The position numbers and the translations under genes were made by a program. From NCBI GenBank assembly GCA_017617145.1, contig JAFZWX010000062.1, positions 1-51,652 of the forward strand: a stretch of DNA of 51,652 nt. The letters are read 5' to 3'. Origin of the DNA: Treponema sp. (GTDB lineage Bacteria > Spirochaetota > Spirochaetia > Treponematales > Treponemataceae). Positions 9,536 through 18,900 of the stretch are shown here, piece after piece; positions within the stretch are counted from its first letter, which is position 1; every line of letters begins with the position of its first letter. The notes below the pieces were generated by a model. It searched no databases and had not been told where the DNA came from. It saw only the letters and a list, made by a program, of their open reading frames with translations.

Positions 9536-10267
9536 TTAGTCCTCCGCAATGAGTTTAAGGAAGATATCTTCGAGAGACTGACCTGCAGTTCCATGCTGTG
9601 ACTGAAGCTCTGCCATTGTTCCTATAAATACAAGCTTTCCTTTTTTAATAATTCCAACACGGTCGCAAAGCTTTTCGGCAACTTCCATAACGTGGGTAGA
9701 AAAGAAAACTGTTTTTCCGCTGGCGGCACGTTCACGCATGATTTCCTTAATTGTAAAAGCGGCTTCGGGGTCAAGACCAACCATTGGCTCGTCAAGAATC
9801 CAGTTGTGAGGATCAGTAATAAGACTTGCAATAAGGAAGAGCTTCTGCTTCATACCATGGCTGAACGAAGCAATGCGGCTGTCAAGATTTTCGAGCATGC
9901 CGAATTTTTCGCAGTAGCTTTTAATGCGGTTCATTTTTTCTTCTTCGGGAACCTTGTAAACATCGCTTATAAAATCAAGATATTCAACTGCCTTAAGGCG
10001 TGAAAAAGTTTCCGGGTTATCTGGAACAAATGCAAAAGTTCTTTTTGCGGCAATAGGACGTTCTTTAATTGAAATGCCGTCAAGCAAAAGGTCGCCTTCG
10101 TCCGGCTGAAGAATGCCTGTTAACATTCTGATTGAAGTTGTTTTTCCGGCACCGTTTGGTCCTAAAAATCCAAAAATTTCGCCGTCGTTAACTGTCATAC
10201 TAAGTGAATCAACAGCCTTTACGCTGCCTTTGTTGTAGGCTTTTGTTACGTTTTTGAGTTCTAACAT
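9536..10267 (-). CDS. ABC transporter ATP-binding protein
   Basis: A 243-residue ATPase of the ABC-2 exporter class. It has Walker A GPNGAGKT (36-43), an unusual signature segment ASFSHGMKQKLFLIA in place of LSGGQ, Walker B WILDEPMVGLD and the switch His in FFSTHVMEVAE. It powers the adjacent permease. GGAGA lies about eight bases before the ATG. The SHGMK variant is common in this exporter subgroup, so it does not suggest loss of function. Confidence 0.93.
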   Translation of the reverse strand: MLELKNVTKAYNKGSVKAVDSLSMTVNDGEIFGFLGPNGAGKTTSIRMLTGILQPDEGDLLLDGISIKERPIAAKRTFAFVPDNPETFSRLKAVEYLDFISDVYKVPEEEKMNRIKSYCEKFGMLENLDSRIASFSHGMKQKLFLIASLITDPHNWILDEPMVGLDPEAAFTIKEIMRERAASGKTVFFSTHVMEVAEKLCDRVGIIKKGKLVFIGTMAELQSQHGTAGQSLEDIFLKLIAED

Positions 10268-10283
10268 AGATATAATCTCCCTA

Positions 10284-10360
10284 ATATGTCATTGCCGTGC
10301 TTGACACGGCAATCTACCTTTAGACACAGATTATCGGGTCAAGCCCGATAATGACATATT
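10284..10360. repeat. Head-to-head pair of 29-bp palindromic repeat units
   Basis: Unit one (10287-10315) and an inverted unit two (10328-10356) each have TGTC, a 9-bp arm, a CTTGA loop, the complementary arm and CT. Their arms differ in sequence but stay paired (ATTGCCGTG in one, ATTATCGGG in the other). The two units face each other, so the flanks AATATGTCATT and AATGACATATT also pair. The same family recurs at 24341-24454. The pair lies between the GH9 gene and the ABC exporter, and could terminate transcription from GH9's strand only poorly, as it has no T-run. Confidence 0.85.
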
Positions 10361-10370
10361 AAGAAGTATT

Positions 10371-11993
10371 TTACACCATTTTGAGTTTTGACGCTACATA
10401 AACAAAGGTAGAATTCCAGTAGATGGCAATTTCGTTGGTGCTGTAGCTGGCAAAATCGTCTATAAAACAGCGGAGCGGCGGAAGATTTAAAGGTCCAAGC
10501 TTTTCTTTTGCACAGGCATCGTGTAAGCCTTCGCAAGGGCCTCCGCTAAGCATACCAGGCATTGTCTTTTTTGTTGCCCCGGAAGGTCTGTGATGCGGAT
10601 TCTTTACTGTGTTTGTGCCAAAGCCAGTAACATAACAAATATTATTCGGATTACAGCCAAGAACATAATCAAGCTGTTTTTTTGCAGCCTCGTAATATTC
10701 TGTGCGACCCGTAATGTCAAAAGCAGCAAGAAGAACATGTGCATCGTCGCAGACATGGCCAGAGCTTCCCCAGTGAACTTTGTCCATGCTTGTTCCAAAC
10801 GAAGCATTTTTTACGCGCTCAAGGAGCCGGTCTGCACTTTTGAGCATAGAGTCCTGGAACAGCTGAACCTTCTGCTTATCGGCAATTTTGTCTTTTGCAC
10901 GTAAAAAGATTTCTGTTCCATAGCCGGCAACCATTCCCCAGCCAAAGCCTTCGAACCATTTGTTCTTCCACGGGAACTGCGGATCATCCGGTTGATCAAG
11001 AATCTGCTGGCGAAGAGCGAGCGCCTTGTCTAAATAAGAGTTGTCGCCTGTTTTATAAAAAAGAGCAGCATAAGCAAAATATCGTTCGTCAGAAGAAGAC
11101 CAGTCGCCGTAACCACCGGTTGTAATTTCAGAAGGATTTTTAAAAAGCTCGTCTTCGTGAGTGTCTAAATAAGCCTGAGCCTTGAACGCGGCATCCAAAA
11201 GTGTCTTAGCAAAATCGGAATCAGAGTTTTCAAAAAAGCTTGAAGCAAATGCACAACAGCCTGCAAAGTCTGCCGTTGCAGTAGAAGAAACAGGCGAAAC
11301 TACAAGCTCATCTTTTTCTTCATCGGGATTAATAAAGCCGCAGAAATGATAGCACGAAACTTTATGATAAACTCCGCCATCTTCACGCTGCATTTTGAGC
11401 ATCCATTCAAGTTCAAAGCGGGCTTCGGCAAGAATATCAAAGTGGGTTGCCGCGGCGGTGTTTGCTTCATACGCAAGCAGTAAATCCATAACTGCTTTGG
11501 AACCGGCAACAATGTAGCGGCCGTAGTCACCTGCATCATGCCAGCCACCATTTACTTCTATTTTTTTGTCTGTTCCATAAACTATTGCAGGAGTGTTATG
11601 ACAAGCCTGATGTGCCCAATACCAGCCATGCTCGTCATCGAGTTCAAAACCACAACGCGAAAGATAAAAATAATTTAATGTTGAAAAGAAAATATCATCG
11701 TAAAGGTGTGCACCAATTTTAAATGGAACGCTTTCTGCAGCCTTGCCACCAGAGTCTTTTACACGCAGAACAAATTCACCGTCCTGTTTAAAATCAGAAA
11801 AATCAATAAGGCAGACAGGTTCTCCGGCAACACGATCCTGAACAGAAGCTTTTACATTTCCGCAAAAGCAAACATCATCGCCACACAAAATTTCAAACGC
11901 TTCACCACCAGCAAGTCCTGTTGCATAGGCAAACTTAGTTTTTTCCGGTAAATATCCAATCTGATTCACAAATACTGCAAGTTTAGTTTCCAT
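10371..11993 (-). CDS. Glycoside hydrolase family 9 protein
   Basis: A 540-residue GH9 enzyme (endoglucanase, cellodextrinase or related). An N-terminal Ig-like CelD_N domain (about 1-95) is followed by an (alpha/alpha)6 catalytic domain. The nucleophile/base pair is in GGWHDAGDYGRY (Asp153 and Asp156), the conserved His segment is NPHHRPSG, and the proton donor is probably Glu521 in STNEIAIYWN. There is no signal peptide, so it probably cleaves imported beta-glucan fragments. The ATG at 11993 is chosen over the upstream frame start because the protein then begins at the CelD_N domain and a TATTAT -10 box (12006-12001) ends seven bases before it. Confidence 0.92.
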   Translation of the reverse strand: METKLAVFVNQIGYLPEKTKFAYATGLAGGEAFEILCGDDVCFCGNVKASVQDRVAGEPVCLIDFSDFKQDGEFVLRVKDSGGKAAESVPFKIGAHLYDDIFFSTLNYFYLSRCGFELDDEHGWYWAHQACHNTPAIVYGTDKKIEVNGGWHDAGDYGRYIVAGSKAVMDLLLAYEANTAAATHFDILAEARFELEWMLKMQREDGGVYHKVSCYHFCGFINPDEEKDELVVSPVSSTATADFAGCCAFASSFFENSDSDFAKTLLDAAFKAQAYLDTHEDELFKNPSEITTGGYGDWSSSDERYFAYAALFYKTGDNSYLDKALALRQQILDQPDDPQFPWKNKWFEGFGWGMVAGYGTEIFLRAKDKIADKQKVQLFQDSMLKSADRLLERVKNASFGTSMDKVHWGSSGHVCDDAHVLLAAFDITGRTEYYEAAKKQLDYVLGCNPNNICYVTGFGTNTVKNPHHRPSGATKKTMPGMLSGGPCEGLHDACAKEKLGPLNLPPLRCFIDDFASYSTNEIAIYWNSTFVYVASKLKMV

Positions 11994-12074
11994 GGTGCTA
12001 ATAATAATGCGATTTTTTTTAAAATAATTGAACAAAAATGCGAAAAAATCGATTATAATTATATAGGACTTATT

Positions 12075-13211
12075 ATGAAGAAACTTGGAACAATTACATT
12101 AAAAATCTATATTTTTCTTATTGTGTGTTTTTGCCTTACGTGCTTTCAACTTTGTGCACAGAGCAGCACCATGACTCCGGGACAGGCACAAACACTACGA
12201 GAAACCTTTGTAGAAGAAATAAAAACTCATGTTGGGGCTCCTTACGAATACGGTGCAGTTGGTCCAGATTCCTTTGACTGCTCAGGCCTTATTTATTATT
12301 CTGCAAGTAAATCAATTAAGGTTCAGCTGCCACGTACTGCAAAAGCAATTTACAACTACGCAAGAATCATACCCGACGAAAACCGCGAAATAGGCGACCT
12401 GATGTTTTTTAAGACAACTGGTTCCTCTACAATTTCGCATATTGGCGTTTACATTGGAAATAATCAGTTTATTAGTGCCATAAGTGATGGTCCAAACACA
12501 GGTGTAATTGTTTCTTCACTTAATCAGGATTACTGGAAAGGCCGCTATGTTTCTACAGGTCAGTTCCTTCCTTCGGGCAAGGATGACGGTAAAAACGGTG
12601 CCAAGCTTGAAGAAACAAAAATGACAGAAGGCTTTGAAAATGAAGACATCGCTGCAACTGTTCACACAAGTTCCAGCTCCCCTGCTTCTACCCCACTCAG
12701 CTTTGAAGATAAGCTTTTATTTGATACATCAATTTATTTTGACTGGTCGTTACTTTCTCCGCGTCAGTTTGTTTTTAGATATAGAGGAATTGATGCGGGA
12801 TTCCATGCCAGCTATGCAGGATGGAACCTTAATCCGGGTGCAGGCTTTTTCCTTAGATTCAACACAGGACTTGATACTTTTCAAATTCCTGTTATTTTGA
12901 GTCTTTCGATGAGTGATTACATTCGTGTTTATGCGGGACCAGTTTTTACGTGCAATGATGTTACCCTTATAGACTCGGACAAAGAGATTAAAGGTTCTGT
13001 TTTTCCAGGCATTATAGGTCTTTCGCTTTCAACTCCTAAATGGAAGATTGGTAAGGTTGCAATTCAGGCAGTACAGGATATTAACTACACTGTCTACAAC
13101 GAAATGGATGGAGCGGCTTTACCATTTGTAGAATCTATTGCGGCAGGCCTTGTAATGTATACCGGTATTAGAGTTACAGTTCCCCTGTCTGCGTTTTATA
13201 AGAGGAATTAA
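12075..13211 (+). CDS. NlpC/P60 peptidoglycan endopeptidase fused to a barrel-like domain
   Basis: A 378-residue exported protein. A signal peptide (to about 28) precedes an NlpC/P60 Cys-peptidase domain (about 38-165) with Cys69 in SFDCSGLIYYSASKS and His122 in SHIGVYIG. This family cleaves peptide cross-links in peptidoglycan. After a Ser/Thr-rich linker (about 170-215), residues 220-378 are amphipathic beta strands resembling a small outer-membrane barrel, an unusual partner. TATAAT at 12054-12059 and AGGA before the ATG give a very short leader. The next gene follows after two bases and is probably co-transcribed. Confidence 0.85.
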   Translation: MKKLGTITLKIYIFLIVCFCLTCFQLCAQSSTMTPGQAQTLRETFVEEIKTHVGAPYEYGAVGPDSFDCSGLIYYSASKSIKVQLPRTAKAIYNYARIIPDENREIGDLMFFKTTGSSTISHIGVYIGNNQFISAISDGPNTGVIVSSLNQDYWKGRYVSTGQFLPSGKDDGKNGAKLEETKMTEGFENEDIAATVHTSSSSPASTPLSFEDKLLFDTSIYFDWSLLSPRQFVFRYRGIDAGFHASYAGWNLNPGAGFFLRFNTGLDTFQIPVILSLSMSDYIRVYAGPVFTCNDVTLIDSDKEIKGSVFPGIIGLSLSTPKWKIGKVAIQAVQDINYTVYNEMDGAALPFVESIAAGLVMYTGIRVTVPLSAFYKRN

Positions 13212-13213
13212 CT

Positions 13214-13870
13214 TTGAAAAACACTTTATTTAGAAATCTTAAACTGATTTTTGCTGCGGCAGCACTTTTTGTTTTATTTGCCAGCTGCACCTCAGAAATA
13301 ACACTGGAACTCAAAAAAGACGGTTCAGTAGAAGTAGAGTTTTCCGGAACTGCAGGCAACGCTTTTGCCACTTTAATAAAATCTGCAGTTGGAATGTCTG
13401 AAACAGCAGATTCTGGTTCTGTGATTTTTGATACAAAAGAAATTGAATACGAAATGGGAACAAACGGATTTTCAAATATAAAAGCCGTTTCAAAAAAGGG
13501 AACAGACCTTACTGTTTCAATGACTGACAAAAACCGAAAATCTGCTTTGTTTACTTCCGGCGTTGTAAGCATTGAAAACGGAAAACTGAGTGCCTCTCTT
13601 TCTCCACAAAACCTTGTAAAATTTTATAAATCTGCAGACAGTCAGACTGTAATGTTCCTGGACATGCTGCTTGCTCCTGTTTTTAATGATGAAAAGATGT
13701 CGCAGGAAGAATATTCTGAAGTGCTTGAAGCTTTTTATGGTGAAGAAATTGCCAAAGAAATGAAGGACAGTCGTTTTAGAATTACACTAAAAAATCCCGA
13801 CGGCACACAAACGGTACAGAGTATTCCATTTATAAAGATTCTGACACTTGATGAAATAATTAGATTTTAA
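13214..13870 (+). CDS. Hypothetical lipoprotein
   Basis: A 218-residue secreted lipoprotein of unknown function. A signal peptide ends in the lipobox LFASC (Cys25). The mature part begins ITLELKKDGSVEVEFSG and is predicted mainly beta then alpha. The start is TTG at 13214, with GAGGA about seven bases upstream overlapping the end of the NlpC/P60 gene. It is probably the second gene of a two-gene envelope operon that ends at the large hairpin 13881-13950. I do not recognise a named family. Confidence 0.8.
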   Translation: MKNTLFRNLKLIFAAAALFVLFASCTSEITLELKKDGSVEVEFSGTAGNAFATLIKSAVGMSETADSGSVIFDTKEIEYEMGTNGFSNIKAVSKKGTDLTVSMTDKNRKSALFTSGVVSIENGKLSASLSPQNLVKFYKSADSQTVMFLDMLLAPVFNDEKMSQEEYSEVLEAFYGEEIAKEMKDSRFRITLKNPDGTQTVQSIPFIKILTLDEIIRF

Positions 13871-13880
13871 AATAAATTAT

Positions 13881-13950
13881 GCCGGAGATTATCTGACTGC
13901 GAACAAACTTCCTCTTCGCCCTGTTTGTTCGCGGGCAGATAATCTCCGGC
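13881..13950. terminator. 28-bp stem hairpin between convergent genes
   Basis: Arms 13881-13908 and 13923-13950 pair over 28 bp with only two non-Watson-Crick positions around a 14-base loop, and nine T residues follow on the plus strand. Position and T-run fit a terminator for the lipoprotein gene and, read backwards, for the CBM48 gene. The stem is far longer than a normal terminator. The loop contains TCCTCTTCG, the complement of a 9-mer at the tip of the large palindrome near 2290. Confidence 0.75.
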
Positions 13951-13972
13951 ACTATAGATTTTTTTTTAAGAA

Positions 13973-14290
13973 TTATTTCAAATAAGTTTCAACAACCGAA
14001 TTATCTGCGTTGCTATATGGAGCCGGCACGTATTTATCTGCGTTCCAGTCATTTTCCCATCTTGTGTTGTCCAGCAAATAACGGAATTGATATTCACGGT
14101 TGGCTTCGAGTTCGAGTTTGACAGAGAAAGAACCGTCCTTTCCTTTTGTGAGAGGTGTAATTGTACTGCTCCAACTGTTAAAATCACCGGCAATATTAAT
14201 TTGAGTTGCACCCTGAGCTGCTTCTGGTGAAACTGTAAATGTTACTGTACATTTTGTCTTATCCTTAGAAAAAGACTTTTTCAAACCCAT
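13973..14290 (-). CDS. CBM48/isoamylase N-terminal-like glycogen-binding protein
   Basis: A 105-residue single-domain protein with an Ig-like E-set fold of the AMPK-CBM/CBM48 type: INIAGDFNSWS, a beta hairpin with KDGSFSVKLELE, then YQFRYLLDNTRWENDW. The conserved Trp residues and the DGSFS turn are those that contact alpha-glucan in this family. It has no catalytic domain, so it may bind glycogen or act as a small regulator. The ATG at 14290 is preceded by GGAGA at a good distance; the TTG four codons upstream lies inside that ribosome-binding site. Confidence 0.85.
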   Translation of the reverse strand: MGLKKSFSKDKTKCTVTFTVSPEAAQGATQINIAGDFNSWSSTITPLTKGKDGSFSVKLELEANREYQFRYLLDNTRWENDWNADKYVPAPYSNADNSVVETYLK

Positions 14291-14370
14291 CTCAATCTCC
14301 AATTTATTATTATTCGTTAAAAATATAATATTATAGAAAAATATGCAATATATTGTATAATTAATTCATT

Positions 14371-15162
14371 ATGGAAAAAAATCTTGTGGTTAATGGGATT
14401 TCGGCCTGTTATGGGAAAAAAATTGTCCTTAAAAATGTGTCTGTTTGTGTACCAGCCGGGGAATTAACTTGTCTTTGCGGACCAAATGGATGCGGGAAAT
14501 CAACTTTACTTAGTGTTCTTGCAGGTGTACCAGATGAAAGATTGAGTGTATTAAAAGGCACAACCACATATTTTTCTTCACATGACATAGATGCTCTTAC
14601 CCTTCAAAAGCTACCACGAAAAAAATCAGCACAGATTGTGTCTTTTATGCAGCAGAATGAGTATTCTACCTGGGATTTTTCTGTCCGTGAACTTGTACTT
14701 CAAGGAAGATTCTGCCACACCAAAAATGGATTTTATACAAACGAAGATGAACGGCTTGCAGATAAAGCACTGGAGGAACTACAACTAACAGCATTGGCAG
14801 ACAGAACAGTTCATTCGCTTTCGGGAGGGGAATTCCAGAAAGCACGTATTGCAAGGGCAATCTGTCAACAGGCAGCTTTTATTCTTCTGGACGAACCCGC
14901 AGCTAACCTTGATTTTGTCTACGAGCCCTGGCTTATGAAAAAGCTTCATTCTCTAGCACATGAAAACAACATTGGAATTCTTATATCTGTACACGATGTA
15001 AATCTGGCAGCTTCCTATGCAGATAATCTTATACTTCTGCCATTGTTGGGGGCTCCTGTTTGTGGTAAAATTGGTGATACTCTGAACAAAGATAATTTAA
15101 AACTTACATACGGGATGGAGTTTGAATGTCAAAAAGTAAACTATTTTCAATCGTCACTATAG
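14371..15162 (+). CDS. FecE-like ABC transporter ATPase, no local permease
   Basis: A 263-residue ATPase of the iron-siderophore/cobalamin importer type: Walker A GPNGCGKST (37-45), a Q-loop MQQNEYSTWDFSVRELV, the signature LSGGEFQKARIARAI, Walker B FILLDEPAANLDF and the switch ISVHDVN. No cognate permease or binding protein lies next to it, which is odd for the family. A perfect TATAAT (14356-14361) ends nine bases before the ATG, so the transcript would have only about two to four leader bases. It overlaps the next gene by 37 bases and appears to head the run through to the PBP1C gene. Confidence 0.88.
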   Translation: MEKNLVVNGISACYGKKIVLKNVSVCVPAGELTCLCGPNGCGKSTLLSVLAGVPDERLSVLKGTTTYFSSHDIDALTLQKLPRKKSAQIVSFMQQNEYSTWDFSVRELVLQGRFCHTKNGFYTNEDERLADKALEELQLTALADRTVHSLSGGEFQKARIARAICQQAAFILLDEPAANLDFVYEPWLMKKLHSLAHENNIGILISVHDVNLAASYADNLILLPLLGAPVCGKIGDTLNKDNLKLTYGMEFECQKVNYFQSSL

Positions 15163-15980
15163 CATGCTTTGTTTCTATTTTATGTATTCCACTGGGAATT
15201 GTTCTTATGCTTTATTACACAGAATGGAAGAAAAAAACAAAAATTATTCTTTCATTGGTACTCACTGCCTTTTATGCAGGCCTTATTGCATTTATTTTTA
15301 TAATCAAGCCAGCCTATAACACAAGCGGGCTTTCCCTACCCTTTGGTTCAAACAGCGGTTATACTGCTTTTGATTCTGGAAGCGGGGCAAAAGGATCAGG
15401 CACAAAAAAGCAGTCTGCAGGAACAAAAAACAAGGCTTCAAATAAACAGACATCAAATCAAACTGAACGTGTTCCAAAAAGCGTTCAGCAGTCACAGGGA
15501 AAAATTTCGGGCAAAATCATATATCCTATTTTATTTTTTGGATTTATGCTTATGCTTATTATCATTCAGAATTTACGAAACAAAGATAAATCAAAATATG
15601 AAAATCCGTATGTTGATACAAACAAATATAAGCTTCCGTTTACACCAGATACAAAAATGCCTATGGTTCACTTTTTGAAGCTTGCATTGAATGAAGGTGA
15701 AAAAATATATTTTGCAACCGAAACAAATCAAAAAGAAAACGAAGGAAACCTTGCAATTACGAATCAACGGGTGGCAATTTTTTCAATTAAAGAAAATGTT
15801 GAAATACCTGTTGAATGCATTGTTTCTGTTACAGCTACAACCTCTACTGTAATGACAATAGGTACAAAATTTGAAGATCAGGAAAAAAAGTATTACGTTT
15901 TCATGCCGGAAAATCAAATGAAATTTGCAATTGCTGTTTTAAAATGGACAGCTAAAATATTGGAGAATAAAAATGAATAA
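15126..15980 (+). CDS. Membrane protein with C-terminal PH-like domain
   Basis: A 284-residue protein of unknown function. Two transmembrane segments lie near the N-terminus (about 6-30 and 38-60). A Gly/Ser/Lys/Gln-rich linker (about 75-125), a third transmembrane segment (about 132-150) and a cytoplasmic region follow. The last ~90 residues (GNLAITNQRVAIFSIKENVE onward) resemble bacterial PH-like/YdbT-type domains. The start at 15126 has GGAG about six bases upstream inside the previous gene. It overlaps both neighbours, implying translational coupling with the ATPase and the A2M lipoprotein. Confidence 0.7.
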   Translation: MSKSKLFSIVTIACFVSILCIPLGIVLMLYYTEWKKKTKIILSLVLTAFYAGLIAFIFIIKPAYNTSGLSLPFGSNSGYTAFDSGSGAKGSGTKKQSAGTKNKASNKQTSNQTERVPKSVQQSQGKISGKIIYPILFFGFMLMLIIIQNLRNKDKSKYENPYVDTNKYKLPFTPDTKMPMVHFLKLALNEGEKIYFATETNQKENEGNLAITNQRVAIFSIKENVEIPVECIVSVTATTSTVMTIGTKFEDQEKKYYVFMPENQMKFAIAVLKWTAKILENKNE

Positions 15981-18900
15981 AACCACTTTTTGTAGAACAG
16001 GACTCTTATTAGCTGCATTATCTTTACTATTTGTATCCTGCGGAAAGAAAAATGCAGGAACAGGTGCAGCTTCAAGCACAGCAACCAGCATCGCTTCTAA
16101 GTCAAATATAAAAACAATCACAGTAAAAGCGGAAGGTGGCACTGCTACTTTTGATTCAATGCTTTCTTTTTTTAATCCTGATTACTCTCCTCAAACTCCT
16201 GATGACATAACAACAACAGACACGAATTCCACCGTAGATAAAAAATCAAAAAAAGAAAAAGAATCTACTTCCGTTATTCAAAAAATAAAAAATCTTAGTG
16301 AATATAAACACAAATATTCTGCCGAACGCAAAACTTTTATAACCTACACTCCAAAAAAAGAAGAAGTTGATGACGAACTTTTAAAAAGCAAACCCTTTAC
16401 GATTGAAGACTGGGGCCCAAAAACAAGTATTGTTTCTGAAGACAAATTTCCAACCTTCTACGTTCTTTTTTCACAACCGGTTCGTTCTCTTTCTGCATTA
16501 GATGCTCCTTCGGGTACTTCGGAATTTGTTTCTATTACACCGGCGCTCAAAGGAACCTTTCACTGGTACGGAACACAGCATATAAGTTTTGAGGCAGAAG
16601 AAGCAGCAGACCCTTCTGTTGAATATACCATAACAGTTAATTCACAGCTCAAATCAATTTATGGAAATACAATACAAGGCGCGACAACCTTTACAACAAA
16701 AGCCGAGCCAGTAAAACTCAAATATATCTGGGGAGGATACATAAAAGAAACTTTAGCCGATTATGACAATACAACAGGTGCGCTTCCTGCTTATGAAAAC
16801 CGGGTGCTTGTAAGAACAAACTATCTTTTAAAAGCAGAATCTCTTGCAAACAAACTTGTAATAAAAGGCGGCGACAGACTTTATACAAGTCAAGAAATTT
16901 CCATTGAACCAGATTTTTCAAATAAGTCATTCAGCTGGTGGAACAACGAGCCTGAATGCGACAAAGAAAACGGCACAACAAACACCTTCATTGTTACTAT
17001 AAATGCACCAATTCCTCACAACAGTCAGATTGAATTACGCACAACAGACGACTCTAAAACTTACTCATACAAAACCCTGCAACCTTTTGACCGTGTAAGA
17101 ATAAGTGATTATACAGACTACACCGACGGAAACATGGGCAATCCTCTTAAAATTGTTTTTTCTCAAATCCCTGATGAACAGTCTATACTCGATAATATAA
17201 CTGTCCATGATAAAGATGATAATATTCTATCGCTTTCAAAGGACAACATTATTATTAATGGCCGGTACCTTACAATTCATAGTCTTCCTCTTGAGCTTGA
17301 TTCTGATTACCGTCTGTTTATTCAATCTGGGTTTAAGGACATTTACGGACAAATTTACTGCAACGGTGAATACACCTATTATTATTATTTTAAAACACGC
17401 CCTGTTAAAGCATATGTAAACTATCTTGATTACGGGGCACGCATGCTTGAAGCACAGTATCCGCACAAGCTTATTTATGAACATCAAAATGTTGAAAACA
17501 CTTCTTTTTATGAGGTACGAACTGTAGCTAATCCTCTTTACACAAGTACAGAGGGTGTTTTGTTTAATAATAAAACTATGATTTCTGACTCTGTAAAAAA
17601 CCAGCGCCATTTTGAAGAAATCGATCTTGACCAGTATCTTACAAACGGCTATGGCTTTGTGCGTTTTGATGCATCTACAGAATTCTGGGACATGGACAGA
17701 TGGTCCGAAGAAAAATTCCTTAATGAACAAAAAAATACTCTTACAATTCAGGTAACCGATTTAGGAATTACAACCCGAATGGGAATTAACCGCGCAGTTG
17801 TAATGGTACGAAGTCTATCTACGAACAAGCCGATTGCCGATGCCGATGTTTACATCCTTGATGAATGCAGTAAACAGGCAGGCAATCCGTTGAATCATAT
17901 AATAGCACAGGGTAAAACAGACAATAATGGGCTTGCAATTATAAACTACACAGAAGAGCAGATTATCGCTTATGAAAATAATCATAATTACGATTATAGT
18001 TATCAGGATAATCTTACAGTTTATGTTGCAAAGGGTGATGATAAAGCTGTGTTTACACCAACCTCGCATAATTCCTGGAGAGATGGTGTTACGACAAGTT
18101 CGCGTCATGATGCAAGAAAAGCAATTCAAAGAACCTTTATGTTTGTTGACCGGGGAGTTTACAGACCAGGCGAAACCGTTACTTTCCGTGGCATAGATAA
18201 AGATCAGGTGCTTGGAGCACTTCTTGTTCATAATGGCAGTTACACAATCAACGTAGAAGAAGGCTGGTGGAATGGAGAAAAAATCACTGATGAAATAAGC
18301 GGAACTCTTTCTGAATCAGGCGGCTTTTACGGTTCATTTAAAATCCCTGATGATCAGAAGCCAGGATATTATACAATCAAATATCATCGAAACGGTGCTG
18401 ACGAATATAGTGTTGAGCGGATTAATTTTCAGATTGCAGAATTTGAACGTGTAAAGACGGCTGCTTCAATCACAATTCCAGAAATTACATATTATAGCGG
18501 CGACACATTAACTGCAGAACTTAGCGCAGAATATCTTGCCGGTGGAGCACTTAGTGGTGCAGGTTATAAAACTGTCTGGTATAAACAGGCTTATGATATA
18601 AGCTTCGAAACTCCAGAAACAAAGGGTTACAGCTTTGGACCAGACCTTTATTCTTACCGCACTTATTATTCTGATGAAAAAGGAAAACTCAGTTCAGAAG
18701 GAAAAGCATCTCTTTCCTGCAATACCGAAAAAATTACGGACGGAAGTACATATACTTACAGAATCGAATCAAGTGTTACTGATATTTCTAATCAGCAAAT
18801 TTCTACCGCAGCGTCAATAACTGTACATCCGGCAAAATTTTATGTTGGTGTACGTAAGCCTTCAGAAAGTTATGGCTTTATTAAAACAAAAACAAAGGTT

